From Anaerolineaceae bacterium (GTDB lineage: Bacteria > Chloroflexota > Anaerolineae > Anaerolineales > Anaerolineaceae): a stretch of DNA of 64,000 nt. This document shows positions 53,560-62,798 of this stretch, in pieces. The stretch spans positions 157,212 through 221,211 of the forward strand of contig JAENZD010000003.1 in the NCBI GenBank assembly GCA_016841445.1, given 5' to 3'. The first letter of the stretch is position 1. The number at the start of each line of letters is the position of its first letter. The notes below the pieces were generated by a model. The model was not told the origin of the DNA. It saw nothing but the letters and a program-made list of their open reading frames with translations, and did no database searches. A program made the translations under genes and the position numbers.

Positions 53560-54186
53560 TTATTCGCCGCCAAAGGAATCCTGATAATCCTTAATTGCGG
53601 CATCCACAATTTGCTTTGCCTTCTGAGCACCATAAACGCCAATGATTTCAATTTTAGGTCCTTCACCTTTGACCATCTTGTAGGTTTGGAAGTAATGCTG
53701 CAGCCGTTCGACGATCACATCCGGCAAATCTTTTACATCGGTGATATGACCGTATATATGGTCATTTTCAAGGACAGCGATTATCTTGTCGTCAGCCTCA
53801 TTATGATCCAATAGCTGCAGTACACCGACCACGATTGCATTCAGGAAGATTTCAGACCGGTTGATCGGCCGCTCACTGATGACACAGATATCGAGTGGAT
53901 CGCCATCTCCACGGACGGCATCTTTTGAAAAAGCGCGGACGTTTTCATCACAGTATGTACGGGGAATAAAGCCATAGAGGGCTGGCGGGGTTGAAGTTGT
54001 GCGTTGGGGACGGTCAACATACAGGTAACCAGTGACCTTGTCCACCTCATATTTAATGAAGTCAAAGGGAGTCATTTCAATATAGGCATGCACGCGCTCA
54101 GGGGGTTGTGGTCCGACTTCCAACCCATGCCAGGGGTGTGGACGCCATCGGTAGAAAGGGGCGGGAAAATTTCTGGGTTTATCCAT
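53560..54186 (-). CDS. ppa: Inorganic pyrophosphatase
   Basis: 208 residues, family I. Splits pyrophosphate and pulls biosynthesis forward. The signature DGDPLDICV, '[20 protein letters not shown]' (catalytic Lys/Tyr region shifted to VDRPQRT), and [15 protein letters not shown] metal region are visible. It is somewhat longer than the 175-residue E. coli enzyme, with an extra N-terminus. Confidence 0.9.
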   Translation of the reverse strand: MDKPRNFPAPFYRWRPHPWHGLEVGPQPPERVHAYIEMTPFDFIKYEVDKVTGYLYVDRPQRTTSTPPALYGFIPRTYCDENVRAFSKDAVRGDGDPLDICVISERPINRSEIFLNAIVVGVLQLLDHNEADDKIIAVLENDHIYGHITDVKDLPDVIVERLQHYFQTYKMVKGEGPKIEIIGVYGAQKAKQIVDAAIKDYQDSFGGE

Positions 54187-54209
54187 CTTGTCCTCTCCTT
54201 ATAGTGCGT

Positions 54210-54884
54210 TCAAAAATCCGGTGATAATTTAATGAATTCAGGATCTGCTAATTTATTATTGTCAATGATGATATCCGCTCTGTCAAGTGGGCGAGCCTCT
54301 GAATGATACAGCTTCTGTCCTGGAATATATCTCAGACGGTATCTGCGTTTTGCTGCAGTGGCGGATCCGAATATATTTGTGTCACGAAGGGATCCCCTTT
54401 TGATGGAATTTTCAAAGCTGATATCCAGGTAAAACCTCAAATCCCAGTATTTGATCAATACTGGACGCAATAAGAAGATGCCGTCCAAAAGCAGGATCGC
54501 ATTTTGGGAGGCTTGTTTGGGTGAAGATAGTGCTGGTTGGTCATTAATCAGGTCAAAAACGGATGTATGGTACAGCCGGTTTCCACCCGGACTCAGGGGA
54601 TGTAAAAGATATTGGATCAACGCCTCATTGTTGAAGGAATCGTGGTAAAAGCCCTGAGGCGAAAGATCTCCCTGTGCTTTGCGGACACTCGCAGGATTAT
54701 GGAATGCATCTACGCTAGCCCGAATAACCTCCCGGTCTTTTTGCTGGAGATATTGTGCCAGTTCATCCGCCAGGGAGGTTTTACCTGCGGCATCAATACC
54801 ATCTATCGCGACTCTTAATGGGTGGGAAGGATTTTGGCGATAGATTCCCTCGCCAAGCGTTTTGATCAATTCTTTGCGATCCAT
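54210..54884 (-). CDS. Uridine kinase-like P-loop protein
   Basis: 224 residues. P-loop AIDGIDAAGKTSLADELA (about 27-44), DAFHNP after strand two (substrate Asp), and ILLLDGIFLLRP. This is the uridine kinase/phosphoribulokinase-like class that phosphorylates a nucleoside or sugar. It lies 23 bases upstream of ppa in the same direction. With the phosphorylase, hydrolases and transporter in this window it fits nucleoside salvage. Confidence 0.75.
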   Translation of the reverse strand: MDRKELIKTLGEGIYRQNPSHPLRVAIDGIDAAGKTSLADELAQYLQQKDREVIRASVDAFHNPASVRKAQGDLSPQGFYHDSFNNEALIQYLLHPLSPGGNRLYHTSVFDLINDQPALSSPKQASQNAILLLDGIFLLRPVLIKYWDLRFYLDISFENSIKRGSLRDTNIFGSATAAKRRYRLRYIPGQKLYHSEARPLDRADIIIDNNKLADPEFIKLSPDF

Positions 54885-54971
54885 AAATTACAAAACAGAG
54901 TACGTTAATGGATGGGGTTACCTATGAACAAAAATCGTAAGTTGATCTTCCAAAATACACCCGGGGAATGT

Positions 54972-55304
54972 TTAGAAGATGTTTATAACCTCAAAAATGT
55001 TTAAACCTAAGATAACGATGCAGGAACACAGGCAAATGACAGCTAAAACTATGATCAGGATGATCCACCACGGAAATTTGCGTTTATTCTCAGGCTTAGC
55101 TGCTTTGGGGGTTGGCGCAGGTTGGTCTGAACCCCAGCGGCGAGGGTCATCTTGCTGTTCTTTACTGGAAATTGGCGATCCCCAGCGGTCTGATGGCTGT
55201 GCAGGCGGTACCGGAGTTTTACTGGGTTCTTCAGGTTTGCTCCAGTCTTCAGCGGAGGCGTTCATCCACTCATCAAAATTATCATCATCAGGTAACTGTC
55301 CCAT
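54972..55304 (-). CDS. Small tail-anchored membrane protein
   Basis: 110 residues. An acidic Pro/Ser-rich cytoplasmic part (DDDNFDEWMNASAEDWSKPE, two DRWGSP/RRWGSD repeats) is followed by a single C-terminal membrane segment (WWIILIIVLAVICLCSCIVIL). No family is recognised; such proteins often act as adaptors at the membrane. Confidence 0.6.
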   Translation of the reverse strand: MGQLPDDDNFDEWMNASAEDWSKPEEPSKTPVPPAQPSDRWGSPISSKEQQDDPRRWGSDQPAPTPKAAKPENKRKFPWWIILIIVLAVICLCSCIVILGLNIFEVINIF

Positions 55305-55403
55305 GATATATTCCTTTTGGTTGTTTGGGTTATAGGGGTATTATAATCCGAAATTTTGTTAAGGCGGAGCGTTTTTCATAAAAATCAATCAATTATGGGG
55401 ATT

Positions 55404-55606
55404 GGGCAGTTCGGAAGACTTCCGAAGGTGCTGTGTCGAATTGATTGAGGACAGCCACGGGGAGAGACGGAGCTCTGCCCCTTGTATCTTTAATATCGTG
55501 TGTGCTAGAAAGGTAGAAGACACAGAGGCCGATCCGAATTTCTCCAATCTATTAAATGATAGGGGCGGAGCCTGCCCTGATGAGGGGCTTATTGCCAGCT
55601 CCGCCC
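55404..55606. repeat. Structured intergenic region: branched palindromic element plus long hairpin
   Basis: Part one: outer stem GGGCAG (55404-55409)/CTGCCC (55475-55480) encloses TTCGGAAG/CTTCCGAA (55410-55426) and GCTGT/ACAGC (55430-55455). Part two: GGGCGGAGC (55563-55571)/GCTCCGCCC (55598-55606) encloses GCCC/GGGC. The 3' arm of part one (GCTCTGCCCCT) can also pair with the 5' arm of part two (AGGGGCGGAGC), so the two parts could switch. No gene is seen in 55305-55629. Confidence 0.45.
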
Positions 55607-55629
55607 TTACATGTTAATGGTTGAATTTA

Positions 55630-56502
55630 TTATTGGAAGGATGTTTCGACGAGTTCTGTTGAGGATGAAAACCCTGACATTGATTCGCTGCTTTTGACCA
55701 TACCAATACCTTCCACATACCAGGTGCTATAACTGAAGTCGATGCTGCTAAATGGCGTTATGCTGTCCTCACTTATGACCATGATCATTTCTATATTGCC
55801 CATACTGTCGACACGTAGAGCTTCGGAGAAAGTACCGGCGGGAACCGTGACCTCTTCTGTTCCAATGATCTCATGCTGGATCACAACGGTGACCTGCAGT
55901 TGGCCGGAGAATCCCTCGATGTCATAATCTGCGCTCAGTGAATAGTCAGATTCCCATGTGTAACCCTCCTCGATAAGCTCAGGAGCAGGTAAGGTTTCCC
56001 CTTCCCATTCAAGGGTTTCGAACTGAAATTCGGGTGATCCTTCCTCTTCTGAAGAATAATCCAAAAGATCCATCTGACCAAAAGTTCCCCTCAACAAGCC
56101 ATCTTCAGAGCAGAACCATTCAACGGTAAAAATCACATCGTCCGATTCCATATCCTGAAGCATCTTGAATGTGTCCTCTCCTGTTTCTTCGATCCGGAGA
56201 GTGTAATTACCCGTTTCTGGCTGCTGATAGGTCCAGTAAGCACCATCCACAATTGGGAAGTAAGGGTGGTAGCAAGCGCTGACTTCCTGAGGTTGGACCG
56301 CCTCTGTTAATTCCATAGCAGGTGCTTCAGGGGGGGAGACTTCTTCCGCTACAGATTGTGTTTCCTCGCCCGAATCCATTGATTCTTGCACCACAACCTC
56401 ATCGGTACTGGAAGAAGCAGGCATTGTTTCTTGTGCCGGATTGCAGGCGACCAGGGCAAGTAGGAGCATGATTGATGAAAACACCAAATATTTTATTTTC
56501 AT
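55630..56502 (-). CDS. Lipoprotein of unknown function
   Basis: 290 residues: signal peptide with lipobox LALVACNPAQ, an acidic Glu/Ser/Pro linker (about 25-75), and a beta-rich domain with 'YFPIVDGAYWTYQQPETGNY', VPAGTFSEALRVDS and a closing 'STWYVEGIGMVKSSESMSGF'. This pattern is common in secreted Chloroflexi and Planctomycete proteins; the role is unknown. Two Cys in the domain may pair. Confidence 0.7.
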   Translation of the reverse strand: MKIKYLVFSSIMLLLALVACNPAQETMPASSSTDEVVVQESMDSGEETQSVAEEVSPPEAPAMELTEAVQPQEVSACYHPYFPIVDGAYWTYQQPETGNYTLRIEETGEDTFKMLQDMESDDVIFTVEWFCSEDGLLRGTFGQMDLLDYSSEEEGSPEFQFETLEWEGETLPAPELIEEGYTWESDYSLSADYDIEGFSGQLQVTVVIQHEIIGTEEVTVPAGTFSEALRVDSMGNIEMIMVISEDSITPFSSIDFSYSTWYVEGIGMVKSSESMSGFSSSTELVETSFQ

Positions 56503-56600
56503 TTGTTATATTTCCTTTCAAATTAGATAATATATATCTACAATATCTAATTATAATATATTTCAATGTCAAAACACAAAAAACTTGTTTAAATATAAAA

Positions 56601-56624
56601 ATCCCGAAAATCAGATTTCGGGAT
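56601..56624 (-). terminator. Terminator of the PadR/HAAS operon
   Basis: A perfect 9-bp stem ATCCCGAAA/TTTCGGGAT, followed on the minus strand by TTTTATATTT, 20 bases past the stop at 56644. It also has TTTTT on the plus strand. Confidence 0.85.
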
Positions 56625-56643
56625 TTTTGAAGGTGTTTTTTAT

Positions 56644-57672
56644 CTATTCTTCAGAAATCTCAATATGTGCGTAGTTCCCTTTGATAAAGGTTTCATAGAT
56701 CCTTCTGATCGAATCAACCACTGTCCCAAATATGGATAATCCAAGGAGTCCGTCAACTGCGATATTGACAACCCTTGTTAATTGGGCTGCTGTGAAGGTT
56801 GCATCAAAATTTAGTCCCTGTAAGGCAGAAGCGTTGATCGTAATGAAATCGGGGCCTGTCAGGATCACAAAACTCAGGGCAATCGATAGGGCATTAATAA
56901 AGACCTTGCCAATCGTTGCTGCGGCATCCCAGTAGCCTTTGCGGATAAGGTATAGATCAAGCAGGATCCCCAAAACGGCATTGGTGGTGATCCAGGGGAT
57001 ATAGCGAAGAAAGTTTTCATTGAAGATCGGTTCAGAGACCCATCTTCCGTCACTTAGGAAATAAATCCCGATCCGGTCCAGGAAGCTGTTGATGACAACG
57101 ATGAAAATCAGGGTGAACGTGATCTCGAAAGCAATTTCTGTGATTTTGACACGTTTTCTGTCTTTTTCTTTGAGCAGATCTTCCGGCTGCCATTCGCTTT
57201 CGATTTTGACCTTCCATTGTTCAGGTGATGTGCGCTCGATACCTGCAAAAGAAAGGGTTACGATGCCGAAGGCAGTAAAAAGGCTGCTGAACAATCCTGC
57301 AATGGATTCTCCGATTGCTTCAAACATACTGCTGTCCACTGATGTTTGGCTGACGATGGCGATGACCAAACCCAACACGCTGAAACCAGACGCAATGATC
57401 AGGACGACCTTCAGGACCTGCAAATAGGTTGGGAACAGATTAGGGCCAATGAGGTAATTATGCTTGTTGTATCTTTGTGCAACCTTTCGCGGCGAGCCAA
57501 ATTCCTTCAGGACTGATTTGACCATTTCCTCATCAGGTGCTTGATCCGGGGCAGGGTTCTGGTCGTCAATCATATCCATCAGGGTGGACCTGATCTCTTT
57601 GAGAATGTCCTCACGGTTGCGCAGCGGCAATCGGCGTTCAATCTCTTGTAAATATAAATCAATGTATTTCAT
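56644..57672 (-). CDS. HAAS-domain membrane protein, partner of PadR
   Basis: 342 residues. The N-terminal 60 residues (MKYIDLYLQEIERRLPLRNR, then EDILKEIRSTLMDMI) form the HAAS helical domain that usually sits beside PadR regulators and is thought to sense through them. Six or seven membrane segments follow between about 85 and 320. One base separates it from padR, so the two are made together. The signal sensed is unknown. Confidence 0.8.
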   Translation of the reverse strand: MKYIDLYLQEIERRLPLRNREDILKEIRSTLMDMIDDQNPAPDQAPDEEMVKSVLKEFGSPRKVAQRYNKHNYLIGPNLFPTYLQVLKVVLIIASGFSVLGLVIAIVSQTSVDSSMFEAIGESIAGLFSSLFTAFGIVTLSFAGIERTSPEQWKVKIESEWQPEDLLKEKDRKRVKITEIAFEITFTLIFIVVINSFLDRIGIYFLSDGRWVSEPIFNENFLRYIPWITTNAVLGILLDLYLIRKGYWDAAATIGKVFINALSIALSFVILTGPDFITINASALQGLNFDATFTAAQLTRVVNIAVDGLLGLSIFGTVVDSIRRIYETFIKGNYAHIEISEE

Positions 57673-57673
57673 C

Positions 57674-58027
57674 TCACTTCTCCTTATTTAAATTTAATAA
57701 TTCATCAACCGTGGACCTAATGCGAGTCCACTCGACTGTCATATTTTCCAAAACTTCTTTTCCAAAGCTGCTCAACAAATAATATCGTCTTGGGCGCGAC
57801 GTCTCCATACCCCAGCGGCTCTCCAGGATGTTTTGTTCTTCCAGCCGGCGCAGGAGTGGGTAGAGCGTCCCTTGATCAATCTGCATGCCCTGCTCCTCCA
57901 ATCGCTTCATCAGGGAATAGCCGTACTGCTCCTGATCAAGCTGGCTGAGCACTGCCAGCACTATCACGCCCCTGCGGAGTTCCTGGATCAGATTTTGGGT
58001 TTGTGTTTCTATGGTGTTGTCTATCAT
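57674..58027 (-). CDS. PadR-family transcriptional regulator
   Basis: 117 residues. Winged helix with LIQELRRGVIVLAVLSQL, EQYGYSLMKRLEEQ, 'QGTLYPLLRRLEEQNILESR' and RPRRYYLLSSFGKEVLENM. PadR proteins usually repress their own operon and release DNA when they bind a ligand. A perfect 9+9 palindrome sits 48 bases upstream of its start. First gene of the PadR/HAAS operon. Confidence 0.92.
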   Translation of the reverse strand: MIDNTIETQTQNLIQELRRGVIVLAVLSQLDQEQYGYSLMKRLEEQGMQIDQGTLYPLLRRLEEQNILESRWGMETSRPRRYYLLSSFGKEVLENMTVEWTRIRSTVDELLNLNKEK

Positions 58028-58074
58028 AATATATAACCAATCATAATGTATAAAATCATATCATGTGTAATATT

Positions 58075-58095
58075 ATAGTGTGTAATACACACTAT
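58075..58095. promoter_or_regulatory. Candidate PadR operator
   Basis: Perfect inverted repeat ATAGTGTGT-AAT-ACACACTAT between the divergent padR and DNA-methyltransferase genes, in A+T-rich promoter-like sequence. It could control one or both directions. Confidence 0.6.
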
Positions 58096-58185
58096 GTCAA
58101 GTTAAGCCCTGATATTTTAAGGTTCGTGTTTTGAGAAGTCTGATTTTCTTAGTCGAGTTGATAAAAATGCTGTTAAAATAGCCTT

Positions 58186-59028
58186 ATGGAAAATCTTATT
58201 TATTTCAGCGATAATCTGGATGTATTAAAATCATTGGACGCGGAATCAGTCGACCTGATTTATATTGACCCACCGTTCAATACTGGTAAACAGCAATCAC
58301 GCAAACAAATTACGGTTGAAAAGACCTCGGAAGGAGATCGGGTTGGTTTTGGCGGTAACCGCTACCAGACCACGGTCATTGGGGAAAAAGCTTACCGGGA
58401 TTATTTCGGTGATTATCTTGGATTTTTGGAGCCGCGTTTGCTGGAGGCATATCGTGTGCTGAATGCCAAAGGCAGTTTGTACTTTCACATCGATTACCGT
58501 GAAGTCCATTATTGCAAAATATTGCTGGACGAGATCTTTGGTCGGGAATCGTTCATCAATGAGATCATTTGGGCGTATGACTTTGGTGGGCGCTCGAAAA
58601 CACGCTGGCCGGCAAAACACGACAACATCCTATTCTATGTCAAGGATCCTGATAACTACACGTTCAACCGGGATGAGGTCGACCGCATCCCCTATATGGC
58701 GCCGGGGCTGGTGGGTGAAAAGAAAGCAAAGCGCGGGAAATTCCCAACCGATACGTGGTGGCATACGATCGTCGGTACAAACAGCAAGGAAAAAACCGGA
58801 TACCCAACTCAGAAACCGGTGGGTGTGATCCGCAGGATCATTGCCGCGTCATCTCATCCAGGGGATCTGGTGATGGATTTCTTTGCAGGAAGCGGAACGG
58901 TAGGCGAGGTTTGCCTGGAATTGGGACGGCATTTTATCCTGGTGGATAATAATCCCCAGGCTATTGCTGTCATGCTAAAAAGATTTGAAGGGGAAGATAA
59001 AATTGATTGGCGAGAACGCCCAGCTTAA
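58186..59028 (+). CDS. DNA methyltransferase, beta-class, probably N6-adenine
   Basis: 280 residues. The catalytic motif IV LIYIDPPFNTG comes first (about 24-34), the target-recognition part in the middle, and the SAM motif I 'DLVMDFFAGSGTVGEVCLEL' near 226-245, the beta order. DPPF favours adenine-N6 over cytosine-N4 (SPPY). No restriction endonuclease gene is adjacent, so it is an orphan methylase. It is divergent from padR and its last 4 bases overlap the end of the convergent gene at 59025. Confidence 0.88.
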   Translation: MENLIYFSDNLDVLKSLDAESVDLIYIDPPFNTGKQQSRKQITVEKTSEGDRVGFGGNRYQTTVIGEKAYRDYFGDYLGFLEPRLLEAYRVLNAKGSLYFHIDYREVHYCKILLDEIFGRESFINEIIWAYDFGGRSKTRWPAKHDNILFYVKDPDNYTFNRDEVDRIPYMAPGLVGEKKAKRGKFPTDTWWHTIVGTNSKEKTGYPTQKPVGVIRRIIAASSHPGDLVMDFFAGSGTVGEVCLELGRHFILVDNNPQAIAVMLKRFEGEDKIDWRERPA

Positions 59029-60491
59029 TCTGCGTCAAAAAACAATGGATGCCTGCGAAGACGCCAGGCTATTTCACGGTTTATGATGGCTGGCGGTGAT
59101 CCAGCCTGCTGGGTACCTTGCAGGTCGATACCGCAGAAAACAACCAGCTGCTGGATGATCAATTCTGCACATTTGAAAATATCATTGTTAACTAAAGACC
59201 AATTAATAACGATACAGGCATGCGGTGAAGCAGTGGAAAGGATCATTCCGGGGGAACCTGTACTCAGTGCTTCAATACCTTGGGATGGTTCCGAAGTTTC
59301 TGAAAAAAGGTTTTCGACCAGGGCAATATTCAACGCCCGACCATTATCAACTGTTTCTGAGATCATATAGCTGCAATCTGCCAGATCTTGGTCGATATTG
59401 ATGTTTGAGAAAGACCTCAGTTCATCCGGCGCAGGAAAGTGATGTTCTGTTTTCCCAAGCATCAGATTGAATGGTTCTAATCGTTGCTGAAGAGCAGTGC
59501 AAATTGATTGGAGAAATTCATAGGCTTTGTCGCCATCGGTAAAGGGTTCTTGTTCGACTGCAATCCAGAAATTCAGGGCTAATTTTTGCAAATCTAATGC
59601 TCTCCCAGCCCGGAGAATGACCTGAACTTCCTGCAAAGGACGATCGTCCTGTGTTGCAAAACTAAAATGATAATCGCCGGGAATAAGCGAAAGGCTTGAA
59701 GACCGCGGCAGGAAGAATACCACTTCACCCTGGTTGCTTTCCAGAGGAGCGTCGCTGACTGAACTGGTGAAATCACCCGTTTTTGGGTTGAAGCGGTAGA
59801 GTTCGCTGCCATCGGGCGCTTTGATCTCCGTTATCCAGACCTTTTGGTCAGGTGATTCAGCACGAGCGGCAAGGAGAAGGGAGATATCCCCTTTTTCAAT
59901 CGTTAGCACAAATTCCTCATCAGGTGCGATGTTTTCATAAGATTCCAATGTGAGATCGGTATGCCTTGAAGATTTGTTTTCCAACAGAACTGGTTTAAAT
60001 TGTGGATGAAAGTGGATCTGGGCTTTTACAGCATTAAAAACGTCTAGACCATCCTGCTCCCAAGCCATGGCCGATCCAATAACCAGCATGTAGAAGTACT
60101 GATTGATCGAAGGTGAACAAATCATTGAGCGACCCCGGCCTCCCTCTTCAGCATTCATGAATCGAATATCATTTGCAAAGCCCGAGGTTTTGCCCACGGA
60201 ATCAATCCCGGATTCATCCAGGTCATAATAGTCAACGTCTTCCATGAATTCAGCGGTTAATGCATCTTGAAGCCCTGCGATCGAAGTGTCTTTTTCCAGC
60301 CTTCCCCCTTTCAAATTAATCTCGAAGCTTCCATCATTGGAATACATGTAAACAGAGCCATCAATCTCCATTTCAAAACCGGTGATCGGGCGGAAGACAT
60401 AGCCGCATGATTCCATTTCGATTTCCTCATCGAAATGAAGTTGAATGGGATTTGAAGCCTGGTTATTCTGTTCAGCCTTACTTTCTGACAT
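59025..60491 (-). CDS. Large protein of unknown function
   Basis: 488 residues, no signal peptide or membrane segment. The N-terminal third begins with 'LHFDEEIEMESCGYVFRPIT' and a Gly-rich strand region; a middle beta domain (about 190-300) includes IEKGDISLLLAARA and FHFHPQ-like stretches; the C-terminal third ('NFWIAVEQEPFTDGDKAYEF', 'GIEALSTGSPGMILSTASPH') looks alpha/beta. No catalytic motif is recognised. It converges on the methyltransferase with a 4-base overlap. Confidence 0.6.
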   Translation of the reverse strand: MSESKAEQNNQASNPIQLHFDEEIEMESCGYVFRPITGFEMEIDGSVYMYSNDGSFEINLKGGRLEKDTSIAGLQDALTAEFMEDVDYYDLDESGIDSVGKTSGFANDIRFMNAEEGGRGRSMICSPSINQYFYMLVIGSAMAWEQDGLDVFNAVKAQIHFHPQFKPVLLENKSSRHTDLTLESYENIAPDEEFVLTIEKGDISLLLAARAESPDQKVWITEIKAPDGSELYRFNPKTGDFTSSVSDAPLESNQGEVVFFLPRSSSLSLIPGDYHFSFATQDDRPLQEVQVILRAGRALDLQKLALNFWIAVEQEPFTDGDKAYEFLQSICTALQQRLEPFNLMLGKTEHHFPAPDELRSFSNINIDQDLADCSYMISETVDNGRALNIALVENLFSETSEPSQGIEALSTGSPGMILSTASPHACIVINWSLVNNDIFKCAELIIQQLVVFCGIDLQGTQQAGSPPAIINREIAWRLRRHPLFFDAD

Positions 60492-60670
60492 ATCCGAACC
60501 AATCCTTCTCTCCAGATGTCTGGTGACTTAATTTTACACCAGAGAAGGCGGGTTCGCCATATTTGGTGTTTGTCATTTATACTTAGTTTGGAAAGACCCT
60601 ATTTTTGATCAAGTTACTTTGAACTCGATTTTCTAAAAATAAACATCCGGAACAAGGAGATCGTCCTTAA

Positions 60671-61438
60671 ATGAATCAGAACCCCTACCCTATTCTTGAA
60701 TTTGATGAGAGTAAAAATGCAATCCTTGAGCCTTCAAACCTGGTAGACCCCATGGATGTGCCTGAACACTGTTTGGTCTGTTTCTTTGCGGATGTTATTG
60801 AGGACCTTCTAAATGAGCAGGATGTTCGGGTGATTGCCCAATCCGTATCCGAGATCGGGCACCATCCGTTATATGAGATTGACTTTAAGGGGCGTCGCTT
60901 AGCTTTTTTTCACCCAGGGATTGGGGCACCGCTGGGGGCGGCTCTTTTGGAGGAGATGATAGCCAGGGGATGTCGAAAATTCATTGCTTGCGGCGGGTGT
61001 GGTGTACTGGATAAAGAAATCGCTGTTGGGCACTTACTTGTACCCACCGCTGCGATCCGGGATGAAGGCACTTCCTATCATTACCTGCCCCCCTCAAGGG
61101 AGGTTTCTCCTACACAAGGTGCGTTATCGGCGATCGAATCAGTACTGGATTACCATGGAACCGACTACCTCCTCACGAAGACCTGGACGACCGATGCGAT
61201 TTATCGGGAGACACGGGAAAGGGCAAAAACATACCTGGCAGAAGGTTGTTTGGCTGTTGAGATGGAAGCCGCTGCATTTTTTGCCGTTGCCCATTTTCGG
61301 GGTGTTGAATTTGGGCAGATCTTGTACGGCGGGGATGCCGTCATTCCAGAGGCATGGGATGGTCGAACCTGGACATCACGGGCAGAAATTAGGCGGAACC
61401 TTTTCTGGCTGGCTGCAGAGGCGGTTTTTGAGATTTGA
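60671..61438 (+). CDS. Nucleoside phosphorylase family protein
   Basis: 255 residues. PNP/UDP phosphorylase fold: 'IGAPLGAALLEEMIARGCRK' (phosphate loop), FIACGGCGVLDKEIAVGHL, and CLAVEMEAAAFFAVAHFRGV (ribose and base binding with the Glu-Met-Glu triplet). The Asp of the usual 'SD' step near the C-terminus is replaced by GGDAVIP. It cleaves a nucleoside with phosphate to base and ribose-1-phosphate; uridine- or purine-type is not decided. An AAGGAG site precedes the ATG. Confidence 0.85.
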   Translation: MNQNPYPILEFDESKNAILEPSNLVDPMDVPEHCLVCFFADVIEDLLNEQDVRVIAQSVSEIGHHPLYEIDFKGRRLAFFHPGIGAPLGAALLEEMIARGCRKFIACGGCGVLDKEIAVGHLLVPTAAIRDEGTSYHYLPPSREVSPTQGALSAIESVLDYHGTDYLLTKTWTTDAIYRETRERAKTYLAEGCLAVEMEAAAFFAVAHFRGVEFGQILYGGDAVIPEAWDGRTWTSRAEIRRNLFWLAAEAVFEI

Positions 61439-61505
61439 GATCAATCTCAAAATTTTTTATACAATGCGATAGAGTATGATTAATAAAAAATTATTAGGAG
61501 GATGC

Positions 61506-62798
61506 ATGGCAGAACTTTCATCAAACAATCTTTCAAAGATCAAACAACACCATATTGATACACTCTCTTTTAACGACGATATGATCGTACCCTTTTACGG
61601 CGGTCTTTCTTTGGTCAACATTCCTTGTGCCATAACCCGGTTATTATCCGCGCCGGATTTTGGGCAGCAGCCACTTCATGAAGATATCATGAGCCAGCTG
61701 GGCGGCCCGTATAAGAAGGTTATCCTGCTGCTGGTAGATGCGATGGGAAAGCATCTTTTTGATTCTTTTCTAGATCAGGGAGATGAACTACCCTGGGGAA
61801 AGCACCTTAATAAGGCGGTTTATACGCCGATCACCAGTATTTGTCCCAGCACCACGGCATCTGCACTGACGACACTGTGGACGGGTGAAGGGGCAGGCAC
61901 CCATGGGATCATCGGATACGAGATGTGGGCTAAAGAATTCGGGATGGTGATCAACAATATCAATCACTCCGCGGCCAGTTCAAGAGGAGACACCGGTGGG
62001 TTGGCGCGTTCGGGGTTTGACCCCCATGAGTTTGTGCCGTCACCCCTTCTTGGGAAGCATTTGTGGGAGAATGGTGTCAGTTCAACAGCTTTCATGCATT
62101 ATTCAATTATGAGTTCCGGCCTTTCTGAGATGCAGATGGATGAAGTTAATGTTCAAGCTTATGTGGATGAAGCAGACCTGTGTGTCAGCTTATCCGAGTT
62201 CCTTAACAGCCGGCAAGGGATCAGAGAATATGTTTATGTTTATTACAGCCACGTTGATACGCTCATGCACCGCTTCAGCGCCCAGGATTCCCGGGTTTCT
62301 CACCAGTTTGGGATGTTTTCAAAATTGTTTGAAAATGCATTTTTAGATAACCTTTCAACCAGCATTGCGAAGGACACGCTCCTGATCCTGACGGCTGATC
62401 ATGGCTCAATGACCACACCGAAGGATTCACGTTATGAACTGCGCCGCCATCCTGAGCTGATGGATGCGCTTGTGATGCAGCCGACCTGCGAAAACCGATT
62501 GGCTTTTTTCTACATCAAGCCCGGGCAGGAGGAGAAAGTAAAAGCATATATTGAGAAAACCTGGCCTGGTGAATTCTATTTGCTGGATTCGGAAGCTGCC
62601 CTGGAAAGCGGCTTGTTTGGTGATGGCCTGGTTCATGAGAATGCCACGGACCGGCTCGGTGATCTGATTGCGGTGGCCAGGGGAGATGCTTATTTCTGGT
62701 GGGCGCCAAAACCCAACCATATGGCAGGCCGGCATGGCGGGTTGAGCGAGATGGAAATGCTGGTACCATTTTATGCTTTGCCCCTGGGTGAAATATAA
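61506..62798 (+). CDS. Alkaline phosphatase/phosphodiesterase superfamily protein
   Basis: 430 residues from ATG 61506 with AGGAGG directly upstream (the in-frame start at 61476 lacks one). Metal and nucleophile residues of the type I phosphodiesterase/nucleotide pyrophosphatase family: 'KVILLLVDAMGKHLFD' (Asp), 'ITSICPSTTASALTTLWTGE' (Thr/Ser nucleophile), YYSHVDTLMHRFS, LTADHGSM and PNHMAGRHGGLS. No signal peptide. It lies 67 bases after the phosphorylase, so joint use on nucleotides is possible. Confidence 0.88.
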   Translation: MAELSSNNLSKIKQHHIDTLSFNDDMIVPFYGGLSLVNIPCAITRLLSAPDFGQQPLHEDIMSQLGGPYKKVILLLVDAMGKHLFDSFLDQGDELPWGKHLNKAVYTPITSICPSTTASALTTLWTGEGAGTHGIIGYEMWAKEFGMVINNINHSAASSRGDTGGLARSGFDPHEFVPSPLLGKHLWENGVSSTAFMHYSIMSSGLSEMQMDEVNVQAYVDEADLCVSLSEFLNSRQGIREYVYVYYSHVDTLMHRFSAQDSRVSHQFGMFSKLFENAFLDNLSTSIAKDTLLILTADHGSMTTPKDSRYELRRHPELMDALVMQPTCENRLAFFYIKPGQEEKVKAYIEKTWPGEFYLLDSEAALESGLFGDGLVHENATDRLGDLIAVARGDAYFWWAPKPNHMAGRHGGLSEMEMLVPFYALPLGEI

